Shown here: positions 9,109 through 18,333 of the stretch, piece after piece
How the letters are laid out: each line of letters starts with the position of its first letter
Position numbering within the stretch: position 1 is the first letter of the stretch
DNA from: Verrucomicrobiota bacterium
GTDB taxonomy: Bacteria; Verrucomicrobiota; Verrucomicrobiia; Verrucomicrobiales; Akkermansiaceae
Reading direction: 5' to 3'
Length of the DNA: 36,806 bases
Assembly: GCA_004293285.1 (NCBI GenBank)
Contig: RDYF01000030.1
Span: 1 to 36,806 of the forward strand
Program-made: the position numbers and the translations under genes
Notes under the pieces: generated by a model
What the model was told of the DNA's origin: nothing
What the model saw: only the letters and a program-made list of their open reading frames with translations
Databases searched by the model: none

Positions 9109-9117
9109 TTCCTCTGC

Positions 9118-9582
9118 ATGGGACGCACGAGTGATGCCAAACAGCGACTGATTGAAGCGATGCACGACCTCATTTGGCTGGGTTCGTATGGCAGCACCAG
9201 CGTTGATCAAATCTGCAAACTGGCCGGCGTTAAGAAGGGCAGTTTTTATCATTTTTTTGAATCCAAGGCAGAACTGGCGATTGCAAGAGGCGCGCTGGGG
9301 CTATGAATATCAGCAGCAAATCACTGAAAAGTTCGGTCGAGTATTGGGATGTCCACTTTTTTCTCTCGGCGCGGAAGTCGGCACGCGCGAGGAATCCTTG
9401 ATCGACAAGATCAAACAAATCCTCGATCAGCACTTGCGTTATTACGAGTCCGCTCTGCGCGAGGCACAAGACCAGCAACTCATTGCCATGACTCCCGTTG
9501 CACCGATTGCCTTTCCTACATCGCCGAAATCGAACAAGGCTTCATGGCGATGCTCGACCTCCTCGCCCGCCAACGAGCTTGA
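9118..9582 (+). pseudogene. TetR/AcrR-family repressor, broken by two frame changes
   Basis: The first frame gives a good TetR N-terminus (GRTSDAKQRLIEAMHDLIW, then the helix-turn-helix TSVDQICKLAGVKKGSFYHFF) through ELAIA at about 9285, then stops at 9306. The ligand-domain core (WGYEYQQQITEKFGRVLG, CPLFSLGAEVGT, KQILDQHLRYYESALREA) continues in the +1 frame from about 9287 to 9495. The end (LSYIAEIEQG...LLARQRA) returns to the first frame and stops at 9582. Family members are near 195 aa. Joined, this gives about 155, and some 25 residues are missing just at the first junction, so deletions rather than single-base changes are likely. It sits directly upstream of an RND operon, as working repressors of this type often do. 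The alternative is an assembly or sequencing error. Confidence 0.8.
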
Positions 9583-9619
9583 TCTTTTTTTGCCCTCATT
9601 ATTTACCAACTAGTCAACT

Positions 9620-10744
9620 ATGAAACCATCCCTTCTGCTCGCTGGAGTTCTCGTTTTGAGTCATTGTCAGCGATCCGCCTCCACTCCCCCGCCCGCAATG
9701 CCGCCTACGCCGGTTGAAGTCTTGCGAATTGTCCCTCAACCGCTCGTCGAGTGGCAGGAATTCAGCGCGCGCGTCGAAGCCGCCGAACACGTTTCTCTGA
9801 GTCCTCGAGTGAGCGGTTATTTGGATGCTGTTCATGTGGCAGCGGGAGCGATGGTCAAAAAAGATCAGCTGTTGTTTGAGATCGATCCCCTACCCTACGC
9901 AGCGAAAAAATCGCAAGCCGAGGCCGTCCTCGCACGCGCCGAAGCCGCCTTGCAAACAGCCAAAAGCGAAGCTGCGCGGGTGCCTGAATTGCTGGCAGCG
10001 CGGGCCATGACGCAAGAACAGGCCGATGCTCGGATTTCGGCTCTAGCACAGGCTGAGGCAGCTTGGAAAGCCGCTCAAGCCGACCGCGAACTGGCCGAAT
10101 TGGACTGGCAGCGCACCAGAGTCCTGGCTCCGATCGATGGCAAAATTTCTCGTGCTCTGGTTACGGTTGGCAATGCGGTGAATCTTGGCACGACACTCAC
10201 GACCATTGTGAGTGTCGACCCCATGCACGCGTATGCCGACCTCGATGAAAACACTTTGCTGCGAGTGCAATCTTTGATGGAAAAGAAACAAATCAAAGTC
10301 GATGAACAAGGTCGCATTCCGGTGGAATTGCAATTGGCCGATGAAAAGGACTACCCTCACCGCGGTTGGTTTGAGTCGCTCGACAACCGCGTCCAGGCAT
10401 CGACTGGAAGCATTGTGTTGCGATCAATCATTCCCAACCCGAGTGGTCGATTGGTGCCAGGAATGTTTGCCCGCATTCGCATTCCCCTTAGTGCCGAACA
10501 AGCCACAATTGTCATTCCTGAAATGGCGATTAAAACCGACCAGGGACAGAAATTTGTTTATGTGGTCGATGAAAAATCCTGCGCGCAGTATCGACCCGTC
10601 GTGCTCGGTCCATCGCTGGGCATGAACCGCATCATCCGCAGTGGACTGAAGGAGGGCGACACCATTGTTGTCAATGGCTTGGCGAAAATTTTCATGCCCG
10701 GCATGCCCGTCGCTGCGGAATCCCAACCGACCCCCAAGCCATGA
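9620..10744 (+). CDS. RND efflux periplasmic adaptor (membrane fusion protein)
   Basis: 374 aa, AcrA/MexA/MexE-like. It links the inner-membrane pump to the outer-membrane channel. The N-terminal signal MKPSLLLAGVLVLSHC suggests a lipoprotein with Cys16, but His at -1 is not a standard lipobox, so lipidation is uncertain. A split lipoyl/barrel-sandwich domain follows: EHVSLSPRVSGYLDAVHV near 55-72, and VLAPIDGKISRALVTVGNAV near 165-185. Between them lies an Ala/Glu-rich alpha-hairpin (about 95-160). A beta-barrel and membrane-proximal domain then run to PGMPVAAESQ. It starts 6 bases after the third stop-frame of the tetR remnant and overlaps the pump gene by ATGA, so it is the first intact gene of the operon. 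Confidence 0.93.
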   Translation: MKPSLLLAGVLVLSHCQRSASTPPPAMPPTPVEVLRIVPQPLVEWQEFSARVEAAEHVSLSPRVSGYLDAVHVAAGAMVKKDQLLFEIDPLPYAAKKSQAEAVLARAEAALQTAKSEAARVPELLAARAMTQEQADARISALAQAEAAWKAAQADRELAELDWQRTRVLAPIDGKISRALVTVGNAVNLGTTLTTIVSVDPMHAYADLDENTLLRVQSLMEKKQIKVDEQGRIPVELQLADEKDYPHRGWFESLDNRVQASTGSIVLRSIIPNPSGRLVPGMFARIRIPLSAEQATIVIPEMAIKTDQGQKFVYVVDEKSCAQYRPVVLGPSLGMNRIIRSGLKEGDTIVVNGLAKIFMPGMPVAAESQPTPKP

Positions 10745-13700
10745 ATCTTGCCCATTTTTTCATATCCCGACCCATTTTCGCGGGTGTTCTGTCGACGATG
10801 TTTCTCGTCCTCGGCGGCATCTCGCTGTCGCTGCTGCCGATTTCTGAATACCCAGAAGTCGTTCCGCCGACAGTGATCGTCACCGCGACCTATCCCGGTG
10901 CGAATCCGAAAACCATTGCCGAAACGGTTGCTTCACCGCTGGAACAAGCGATCAATGGTACGGAAGACATGCTCTACATGAGCTCGCAAAGCACCGCCAA
11001 TGGCGTGATGACCTTGACTGTCACTTTCAAAATCGGCACCGACATCGATAACGCCCAAGTGCAGGTGCAAAATCGCGTATCGCAAGCATTGCCGAAGTTG
11101 CCCGAGGAAACGCGGCAGATTGGCGTGACGACAGTGAAAAGCTCGCCCAACCTCACCATGGTGGTGCATTTGCTTTCACCGAATGACCGCTATGATTCCC
11201 TCTACTTGCGCAACTATGCGATTTTGAATGTCAAAGACGAGCTCGCCCGCCTTCCCGGTGTAGGCCAGGTAGAACTTTTCGGTGGAGGCAATTACGCCAT
11301 GCGCGTCTGGATTGATCCCGACAAATGCGCGGCACGCGGACTCACTGCATCGGACATCGTGCAAGCGATTCGCGAGCAAAACGTGCAAGTCGCCGCGGGT
11401 GCGATCGGTCAACAACCGGTTGCCGAAAGTGTGCCGGTGGAACTGACGATCAACACCAAAGGACGTCTGGTCGATGAAGAGGAATTTGCCCAAATCATTG
11501 TCAAAACGGGTCCGCATGGCGAAAAAACCAAACTGCAAGATGTGGCACGCATCGAACTTGGTGCAGGCGATTACAGCTTGCGTGCACTGATCAATAACAA
11601 AGAAGCTGTCGGCATTCCGATTTTCCAAGCGCCTGGCTCGAACGCACTTGAGCTCTCGGATGATGTCCGCGCGAAGATGGAGCAATTGAAGAAGAAATTT
11701 CCCGAAGGGCTCGATTACACCATCGCCTACGACCCGACACGTTTTGTCAATAAATCGATCGATGCCGTGATTCACACCTTGCTCGAGGCTGTGCTCTTGG
11801 TCGTCATTGTGGTGGTTTTGTTTTTGCAAACATGGCGCGCCTCCCTCATCCCTCTCGCCGCAGTTCCAGTTTCGTTGATCGGTACTTTCGCTGTCATGCA
11901 TCTGTTTGGTTTTTCGCTGAACAATTTGTCACTCTTTGGACTAGTCTTGGCGATTGGGATTGTTGTCGATGACGCCATCGTCGTGGTGGAAAATGTCGAA
12001 CGCAACATCGCACTCGGCCATCCCCCTATCGAAGCGACACGCATTGCCATGCGAGAAGTCACAGGTCCGATCATTGCCACGACTCTGGTGCTCTGCGCGG
12101 TTTTCATCCCCACCGCTTTCATCAGCGGCATCAGTGGACAGTTTTACAAACAGTTCGCCGTCACCATCGCGATCTCGACCGTCATTTCGGCGATCAATTC
12201 GCTCACTCTCAGCCCCGCGCTCTCGGCTTTGTTGCTGCAAGCACACGGCAGCAAACCGGATCTCGTGAGCCGCATCATCCATCGCTCGCTGAATTGGCTG
12301 TTCCATCCTTTCAATCGCTTTTTCGCTTGGTCATCGAAAATGTACGTCGGCTTGGTGCGACGCATCATTCGCTTTGCCGCCGTCGCCCTACTGCTCTACG
12401 GCGGCTTGTTGTGGCTGACTTATCGGACTTTTCAAACCACGCCGACGGGTTTTGTGCCGTCGCAAGACAAGCAGTATCTCATCGCCTTCGCGCAGTTGCC
12501 CGATGGCGCTTCGCTTGATCGCACGGAAGCGGTCATTCGCCGCATGAGCGAAATCGCCCTCGCACATCCCGGCGTCGACAACAGCATCGCCTTCCCCGGT
12601 CTGTCGATCCAAGGGTTCTCGATCAGCCCCAACTCGGGCATTGTTTTTGTCGGTCTAAAAAACTTCGAACAACGAACCACACCCGAGCTATCAGCCGATG
12701 CCATCGCCGCCTCTCTGAACGCGCAGTTTTTTCAAATCAAGGAAGCTTTGGTGCTGAGTCTATCGCCGCCGCCCGTCAATGGCATTGGCACGTCGGACGG
12801 CTTTAAGCTGATGATTCTTGATCGCGCCGATGCCGGTTATGATGCACTCTATCAACAAACACAGCAGTTGTTGGGTCGTGCCATGCAATCGCAGCAATTT
12901 GGCCAAACCTATTCGGGCTACACCGTCAACGTGCCGCAGCTCGATGCCGATGTCGACCGCGAAAAAGCCAAGGCCGCTGGGGTGCCGTTGCAGAACTTGT
13001 TTGACACTCTGCAGATCAATCTTGGTTCGGTATACGTCAACGACTTCAATCGCTTTGGCAGAACCTGGCAAGTTGTCGCCCAAGCCGATGCCCCGTTCCG
13101 CGATAACCCAGAAGACATTGGCCGACTGAAAACCCGCAACCTGCAAGGGGAAATGGTGCCCATTGCCTCGATGGTTCAAGTCACCAGCAGTTCCGGTCCC
13201 GATCGCGTCACTCACTACAATGGCTATCTCGCGGCCGATTTGAACAGTGCGGCAGGCCCTGGACTGAGCTCTGGCGATGCCGAGAGTTTGATCGAAAAGA
13301 TGGCAAAAGAAACCCTGCCTCCGGGCTTTGAACCCGAGTGGACGGATCTGGTCTATCAACGCATTCTCGCAGGTAATTCGGCGGTGTACATTTATCCGCT
13401 GTGCCTACTGCTCGTTTTCCTCGTATTGGCCGCGCAGTATGAAAGTTTGCGCATGCCACTGGCGATCATTTTGATTGTTCCGCTCTGCCTGCTCTTTGCT
13501 CTCGTCGGCGTGGTTATCAGCGATGGCGATAACAACATTTTCACGCAAATCGGCTTTATTGTGCTGATTGGCTTGGCTTGCAAGAATGCAATTCTGATTG
13601 TCGAATTTGCTCGCGAGAAACAACACGAAGGCATGTCGGCGCTGGATGCGGCATTGGAAGCATGCCGACTCCGCCTGCGTCCGATTTTGATGACTTCCAT

Positions 13701-13887
13701 CGCCTTCATTGCTGGATGCTATCCACTCGTGATCAGCACCGGAGCAGGCGCCGAAATGCGTCGAGCCATGGGCACAGCGGTGTTTTCGGGCATGATCGGC
13801 GTGACCATCTTTGGTCTTTTCCTCACTCCCTTATTTTACGTGCTGCTGAATCGCCGCACGAAGTCTCACAACTCTCACTCGGCCTAA
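10741..13887 (+). CDS. RND multidrug efflux pump, inner-membrane transporter (HAE1 type)
   Basis: 1048 aa, the usual AcrB/MexB/MexF length. This is a proton-driven exporter of hydrophobic compounds. It begins NLAHFFISRPIFAGVLS, typical of HAE1 pumps. The proton-relay aspartates are present as D410-D411 in GIVVDDAIVVVENVERN (TM4), and the TM10 lysine as K948 in GLACKNAILIVEFA. Two large periplasmic loops, about 40-335 and 565-870, carry the porter and docking domains. It is coupled to the adaptor by a 4-base ATGA overlap and is followed 4 bases later by the channel gene. Substrate cannot be read from sequence. HAE1 residues rather than metal-binding Met clusters point to organic compounds rather than Cu/Ag. 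Confidence 0.96.
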   Translation: MNLAHFFISRPIFAGVLSTMFLVLGGISLSLLPISEYPEVVPPTVIVTATYPGANPKTIAETVASPLEQAINGTEDMLYMSSQSTANGVMTLTVTFKIGTDIDNAQVQVQNRVSQALPKLPEETRQIGVTTVKSSPNLTMVVHLLSPNDRYDSLYLRNYAILNVKDELARLPGVGQVELFGGGNYAMRVWIDPDKCAARGLTASDIVQAIREQNVQVAAGAIGQQPVAESVPVELTINTKGRLVDEEEFAQIIVKTGPHGEKTKLQDVARIELGAGDYSLRALINNKEAVGIPIFQAPGSNALELSDDVRAKMEQLKKKFPEGLDYTIAYDPTRFVNKSIDAVIHTLLEAVLLVVIVVVLFLQTWRASLIPLAAVPVSLIGTFAVMHLFGFSLNNLSLFGLVLAIGIVVDDAIVVVENVERNIALGHPPIEATRIAMREVTGPIIATTLVLCAVFIPTAFISGISGQFYKQFAVTIAISTVISAINSLTLSPALSALLLQAHGSKPDLVSRIIHRSLNWLFHPFNRFFAWSSKMYVGLVRRIIRFAAVALLLYGGLLWLTYRTFQTTPTGFVPSQDKQYLIAFAQLPDGASLDRTEAVIRRMSEIALAHPGVDNSIAFPGLSIQGFSISPNSGIVFVGLKNFEQRTTPELSADAIAASLNAQFFQIKEALVLSLSPPPVNGIGTSDGFKLMILDRADAGYDALYQQTQQLLGRAMQSQQFGQTYSGYTVNVPQLDADVDREKAKAAGVPLQNLFDTLQINLGSVYVNDFNRFGRTWQVVAQADAPFRDNPEDIGRLKTRNLQGEMVPIASMVQVTSSSGPDRVTHYNGYLAADLNSAAGPGLSSGDAESLIEKMAKETLPPGFEPEWTDLVYQRILAGNSAVYIYPLCLLLVFLVLAAQYESLRMPLAIILIVPLCLLFALVGVVISDGDNNIFTQIGFIVLIGLACKNAILIVEFAREKQHEGMSALDAALEACRLRLRPILMTSIAFIAGCYPLVISTGAGAEMRRAMGTAVFSGMIGVTIFGLFLTPLFYVLLNRRTKSHNSHSA

Positions 13888-13891
13888 CTTT

Positions 13892-15364
13892 ATGAAAAAT
13901 CTCGTCCTCCTCCTCTCGCTGCTTACGATGTTGCCTTTGGTGGCGTCGACCCAAGACATCAAGCTCCGCGAAGTCGAACCCAAGGACCATTGGGAGCGCG
14001 GCGACTGGTGGAACATTTATCGAGATCCGATTCTCGATGCCTTGATGCAAAAAGCCACTCGCTCTAACCAACAATTGCGCATCGCAGTGCTGCAGTTTGA
14101 TCAAGCTCGTGCTCTCGCTCGCGTCGCCCGCGCCGATTTTTTCCCACAGGCCAGTGCCGGGTTTGTTCCGACTCATCAATCGTACAGCGGCAACACCGTG
14201 GTGCCCTTTGATCCGAATGGCACGATTTTCCGGGGTCGAAATTTCGAAGTGCCACTCGACATGAGCTACGAAATCGATCTCTGGGGTCGAGTGCGACTCG
14301 GTCACCAAGCGGCAAGGCAAGAAGCGGAACAAGCCTTGAACCTGATTCCGCAAGTGATGCTTTCGGTGCATGCTGAACTAGCACAAAACTACTTCCGCCT
14401 TCGTGCACTCGATGCGGAAATCCGTGAGAGTGAAAGTGCCCTCGCCTTGCTCGAAGAATCCGCTCAGATTACGCGCACCAAGGAAAAAGCGGGAACTGCC
14501 ACGGAACTGGAGAGTGCGCAAAGTGCCACTCAAGTCGCGACGCAAAAGGGCCTCATTGCCAGTCTTCGCGGTCAACGCAAGAGCCTTGAAAATGCCATTG
14601 CTGTTTTGGTCAATGAACAAGCTCCCGCTTTTGCACTCAAACCTCACGCGGCGACGTCCCATCTGCCCACACTACCTACAAGCATTCCGTCCGACCTGTT
14701 AGAACGACGTCCCGACATCGCCGCAAGCGAACGCGCCCTCGCGGCGAATTTGAGTCGACTCGGCATTGCCCAACGCGCGGCCTATCCAAGCCTATCGATC
14801 ATCGCCAATGGCGGCTTTGCGAGTGGCGACTTAGGCAACCTATTCAGCACAGGAAGCCGCAAGTGGGTGATCGGTCCCAACCTCTCGTTCCCTGTCATTT
14901 CGGGTGGTCGCTTCCGAGCCAATCTCGAAGCGCAAAAAGCCGAAGCCGATGTCGCGCTGGCTCGCTACCGACAGTCGGTCTTAACCGCCTTTGCTGAAGT
15001 CGATGCACAGCTTAGTGCTGTCGACCAACTCCAGCAGCAAGCCCATCACCAAGACCAAGCTCTTGCGCAAGCGAACAAGGCCTTTGACCTCGCAAAAGTT
15101 CGCTACGAATCGGGCACAGGGGCCTATCTGGACTTGCTCGAAACCCAACAGCAATTGATTGCTTTGCGACGTGCCCAGCATCAACTCACAGGCCAGCAAC
15201 TGATTGCCTCGACAACCCTCATCAAAGCGATCGGCGGCTCGTGGCATCAAAGCAAAGCCCCCGTCCTGCCAAAGATGGAACAAGATCCCGATGCCCAGAT
15301 CCGTCAGCCCGAGCCCAAGAAGCGCGGATGGTTTCGACGCATGATCTCGGGAGCATCATCCTAA
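13892..15364 (+). CDS. RND efflux outer-membrane channel (TolC/OprM/NodT family)
   Basis: 490 aa. It forms the trimeric outer-membrane duct of the tripartite pump. A signal peptide ends about VAST. Two outer-membrane-efflux repeats follow, with DWWNIYRDPILDALMQKA near 31-50, EIDLWGRVR near 130, an SDLLERRPDIAASERAL block at about 269-285 (typical of OprM/NodT), and the second repeat ending GTGAYLDLLETQQQLIALR near 410-430. Unlike OprM or CusC there is no Cys after the signal peptide, so the protein should not be lipidated. The C-terminus is basic (KKRGWFRRMISG). It is the last gene of the operon and is followed by a strong terminator. Confidence 0.95.
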   Translation: MKNLVLLLSLLTMLPLVASTQDIKLREVEPKDHWERGDWWNIYRDPILDALMQKATRSNQQLRIAVLQFDQARALARVARADFFPQASAGFVPTHQSYSGNTVVPFDPNGTIFRGRNFEVPLDMSYEIDLWGRVRLGHQAARQEAEQALNLIPQVMLSVHAELAQNYFRLRALDAEIRESESALALLEESAQITRTKEKAGTATELESAQSATQVATQKGLIASLRGQRKSLENAIAVLVNEQAPAFALKPHAATSHLPTLPTSIPSDLLERRPDIAASERALAANLSRLGIAQRAAYPSLSIIANGGFASGDLGNLFSTGSRKWVIGPNLSFPVISGGRFRANLEAQKAEADVALARYRQSVLTAFAEVDAQLSAVDQLQQQAHHQDQALAQANKAFDLAKVRYESGTGAYLDLLETQQQLIALRRAQHQLTGQQLIASTTLIKAIGGSWHQSKAPVLPKMEQDPDAQIRQPEPKKRGWFRRMISGASS

Positions 15365-15386
15365 GCAAAAAAATCGGTCTATCTCA

Positions 15387-15424
15387 GCTTGCGGGGGCTC
15401 TGAGGAGCATCCGCAGCATTTTTT
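15387..15424 (+). terminator. Rho-independent terminator of the RND operon
   Basis: GCTTGCGG (15387-15394) pairs with CCGCAGC (15411-15417) with one bulged T, and an inner stem GCTC/GAGC (15397-15400 / 15405-15408) closes a TGAG loop. Six Ts follow at 15419-15424. Confidence 0.88.
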
Positions 15425-15438
15425 CATGCATTTGCGAA

Positions 15439-15474
15439 AGGAATGATTGATTTCATTCCTAACTTGATCATAAT
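15439..15474 (+). promoter_or_regulatory. Promoter with a perfect inverted repeat around the -35 box
   Basis: AGGAATGA (15439-15446) and TCATTCCT (15453-15460) are perfect 8-base inverted arms. The six bases between them, TTGATT (15447-15452), are a good -35 box. CATAAT at 15469-15474 follows after 16 bases as the -10. The predicted start of transcription is about 15481, only some 9 bases before the ATG at 15490. The arrangement suggests a repressor dimer that occludes RNA polymerase at the -35. The protein that would bind it is not identified. Confidence 0.65.
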
Positions 15475-15489
15475 AGCAGAATCATTTGC

Positions 15490-17298
15490 ATGAAATTCCT
15501 TTCCCGTCTGCTCTTTTTTCTTAGTTTATTTTGTTGGCTCAACCTCCATGCCCAGGAGCTTTTCTTTCGCCAAGTGTATGAAAATCACACAGCTTCACAC
15601 ATCGAAGTCACTGGCCTTTTTTCCAAGCTCCCGACATCGGGCTATGCTCCTGTGCGTGTGACGATTTCCAATCGCATGATCGTGCCAGCGACTTTTACTT
15701 TGTCTTTCCGTTCAACTAGCAAGGCCTTCTATCGCAATGATGACGTGCAGGTGAAATCCTCTTTCACGTTGTCCTGTCCTGCCTCACAAGTGCGATCGAC
15801 GGACTTGATGGTTCCTGTTGCAGCTTTGGTCAAAAAGAGCAGTTATGCCTACGATGCACCTCTTTCCTTGCAAGTGAACCTTTATGGAATGACAGAGGCC
15901 ACTCACCAGCAGTCCAGCGATGGATCGGGAGATTTTCCGCAAATGTTGATGTCGGAATCTCTCTACACTCCGAACGCATCGGCTTTGGATGGTGAGTTGA
16001 ACAAACACTCCGGGTCGGGTCGCTCTCACTTGGGCGCAGCGACTTTCGCTGGCAAGTTCGAACCGAAACAAATGCCTTCGGATTGGCGCGCATATGTAGG
16101 TTATGATCGCATCCTGCTGACGAGCGACGACTGGCAGCAAATGCCGCAAGGCGCGCGTGCCGCCATGTTGCAATGGAATCGACAAGGCGGTTGCCTGCAT
16201 TTGCTTTCATCGCGCGCAGACGAATCGCTGCCGTCGCTCGGCATTGATGTCGACGACCCCAAACTTTCCTACCGCGGTCTTGGCCCTGTGCTCTTGGAAC
16301 CCATCAACAGCGATCTCAAACTGAATCCGACCGAATGGGTGACGAAAATGAAAAAATCGGTATCCGAGCGTACGCCTCGCGCCGAGATGCTGCAGAATGA
16401 CTACAGCAAGGGAACATGGGAGATGACCTCAGCCATGGGGCGTAAAACCTTCTACTTCGCTATGTTCATCATTCTGCTGGTGATCTTTGGCATCCTCGTA
16501 GGACCGATCAACTTGTTCGTTTTTGCCAAATCTGGTCAACGACACAAGCTTTTCATCACCACCCCACTCATTTCGTTGGGCGCTAGTTTGTTGATGATTA
16601 TCCTCATTTTTGCCCAAGATGGAGTCGGCGGGGCAGGTGTTCGCATGCAGTGGATTCACCTCGTTCACGAAAAAGGCGATCATCACGCGTATGTGCATCA
16701 AGAACAGTTGTCGCGCACAGGCGTACTGATGGGATCTCGCTTTGTCATCGAGGAGCCTTGCGCCATCACGCCGCTCGCACTCGATGCGAGTCAATGGACA
16801 CGTCTGTCTACAGTAGAAGGCCCGATGCAGTCGTTTGAACTGGAACAAAGCGAAGGCACCCTTCGGGCGGCGGGAGATTGGTTTCAATCGCGTTCTGAAC
16901 AAGCACAATTGCTGCAAACCATTCGCCCTTCACGCTCACGCATCGAATACACAGATGCGGCGAAGTCGCCGAAACTGATGTCGAACCTCGATCATTCGCT
17001 CCGTCATTTTTTCCTGCGCGATGCACAAGGTCAGCTATGGCAAGCGCACGATATCGCTCCCGGCAAAGCTTTTACACTGCAACCCTGCACCGATGCCGAT
17101 TGGCGTAAGTTCCTTCAGTCCGACATCGCAGCAATCAGTCATGCGCAAAAAGAACGCATCAAAAAAATCAGCGAACGAGCCGATCATTTTATCAGCATCT
17201 CCGAAGACGCGCCAATGATCGAAACCTCTACCTCGATCGATTGGAAGGAAAACAAAACCATTCTGACAGGCAAAGTCCAAGCGACTTCCTCTCTCTAA
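15490..17298 (+). CDS. Membrane protein of unknown function, partner of the downstream ABC transporter
   Basis: 602 aa; I do not recognise a named family. It has a signal peptide or anchor (MKFLSRLLFFLSLFCWLNLHA). A roughly 290-residue periplasmic-side region follows, containing YVGYDRILLTSDDWQQMP and MLQWNRQGGCLHLL near 200-235. This recalls the glutamine-amidotransferase-like fold (DUF4350/GldG-type) found in proteins encoded beside ABC exporters. Two transmembrane helices lie at about 320-345 and 353-374 (FAMFIILLVIFGILVGP, ISLGASLLMIILIFAQ), with a soluble C-terminal region at 375-602. It has its own promoter, and the ABC ATPase starts 18 bases after its stop, so the three genes form one unit. 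The likely role is a non-ATPase accessory subunit of that transporter (inference). Confidence 0.8.
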   Translation: MKFLSRLLFFLSLFCWLNLHAQELFFRQVYENHTASHIEVTGLFSKLPTSGYAPVRVTISNRMIVPATFTLSFRSTSKAFYRNDDVQVKSSFTLSCPASQVRSTDLMVPVAALVKKSSYAYDAPLSLQVNLYGMTEATHQQSSDGSGDFPQMLMSESLYTPNASALDGELNKHSGSGRSHLGAATFAGKFEPKQMPSDWRAYVGYDRILLTSDDWQQMPQGARAAMLQWNRQGGCLHLLSSRADESLPSLGIDVDDPKLSYRGLGPVLLEPINSDLKLNPTEWVTKMKKSVSERTPRAEMLQNDYSKGTWEMTSAMGRKTFYFAMFIILLVIFGILVGPINLFVFAKSGQRHKLFITTPLISLGASLLMIILIFAQDGVGGAGVRMQWIHLVHEKGDHHAYVHQEQLSRTGVLMGSRFVIEEPCAITPLALDASQWTRLSTVEGPMQSFELEQSEGTLRAAGDWFQSRSEQAQLLQTIRPSRSRIEYTDAAKSPKLMSNLDHSLRHFFLRDAQGQLWQAHDIAPGKAFTLQPCTDADWRKFLQSDIAAISHAQKERIKKISERADHFISISEDAPMIETSTSIDWKENKTILTGKVQATSSL

Positions 17299-17316
17299 CC
17301 ATTTTCGCATCAACTC

Positions 17317-18333
17317 ATGAGTGACTTCGCCATCAATGTTCAGCAACTCTACCGCCACTTTGGCCCTCTAAAAGCGGTCAATGGCATTAGCTTTCAAATC
17401 CCCCACGGTTCGGTCTGTGGCTTTGTCGGTGCCAATGGCGCGGGCAAGACGACGACAATGCGGATCTTGGCATCGCTCGATTACCCGACACTCGGTCGCG
17501 CGGAGATTTGCGGCTATGATGTGGTGAGTTATCCTGAAGAAGTTCGACGCCTGATCGGCTGGATGCCAGATCATTTTGGCAATTACGATCACATGACCGT
17601 TGTCGAATATCTCGATTTCTACGCCCGCGCGCTGGGCTATCGTGGCAAGGAGCGTCGACTCCGGGTGCAGGAAGTGGTGGACTTCACCGACCTTGGCTCG
17701 CTAGCGGAGCGATTTTCGAACAAGCTTTCCAAGGGGAATACTCAACGCTTGGGGCTTGCCCGCGCGCTGTTGCAAGATCCACAAGTGTTGATCATGGATG
17801 AGCCGGCAGCCGGGCTTGATCCAAAAGCACGAGTGGAATTGAAAAGCCTGATTCGTGTGCTCGCGCAGGAGGGCAAGACGATTTTCATTTCTTCCCACAT
17901 TCTCTCGGAACTCGGCGAGATGTGTGATTCGCTGCTTTTCATCAATGGCGGACGCATTGTTCATCACGGCGATGCCGAAAGCATGAAGCAGAATACCGAT
18001 AACGGCGGTTTGTTGTATGATGTTCAATTGTTAGGCGACCCCGCCGAACTCGCATCGTGGTGCTTGCTGCAACCGAAGGTCGAGATGATCGAAGCTCGCA
18101 AGCACGGTGCTCGTCTGCGCATTCCGTCGAGCGATGTCCAAGATGCAGCGGACTTGTTGCAGCGCATGGTCAAGGATGGTTTGAAAATCACGGAGTTCCA
18201 TCGCGAAGAACGGAATCTCGAAGATGCCTTCATCGATATGCTAGGCAAGATTGATCGGGAGAGTCGAACCCCCAGTGTTCCTCCTCCCTTACCTGCATCA
18301 GCCGCACCTAGCTCTAACTACGACGCATTATGA
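17317..18333 (+). CDS. ABC transporter ATP-binding protein
   Basis: 338 aa cytoplasmic ATPase of an ABC-2 type exporter (CcmA/NatA/GldA-like). The Walker A motif is GANGAGKTT at 38-46. The signature motif is LSKGN at 137-141, with Lys and Asn in place of the common Gly and Gln, as in many CcmA-type proteins. Walker B is VLIMDEP at 157-163, followed by the D-loop AGLDP, and the H-loop His is H194 in ISSHILSE. A roughly 100-residue C-terminal extension ends in a Pro/Ser/Ala-rich tail (PSVPPPLPASAAPSS). It overlaps the permease gene by ATGA. With a single ATPase it would act as a homodimer. Confidence 0.95.
   Translation: MSDFAINVQQLYRHFGPLKAVNGISFQIPHGSVCGFVGANGAGKTTTMRILASLDYPTLGRAEICGYDVVSYPEEVRRLIGWMPDHFGNYDHMTVVEYLDFYARALGYRGKERRLRVQEVVDFTDLGSLAERFSNKLSKGNTQRLGLARALLQDPQVLIMDEPAAGLDPKARVELKSLIRVLAQEGKTIFISSHILSELGEMCDSLLFINGGRIVHHGDAESMKQNTDNGGLLYDVQLLGDPAELASWCLLQPKVEMIEARKHGARLRIPSSDVQDAADLLQRMVKDGLKITEFHREERNLEDAFIDMLGKIDRESRTPSVPPPLPASAAPSSNYDAL

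Noticed and set aside
9650..9670. Lipoprotein signal in the RND adaptor
   Set aside because: Cys16 follows Leu-Ser-His. His at -1 is outside the usual lipobox, so I do not call it a lipoprotein, only possible.
11176..11901. 241-codon open frame on the minus strand
   Set aside because: Antisense to the RND pump; no family match and no start signals.
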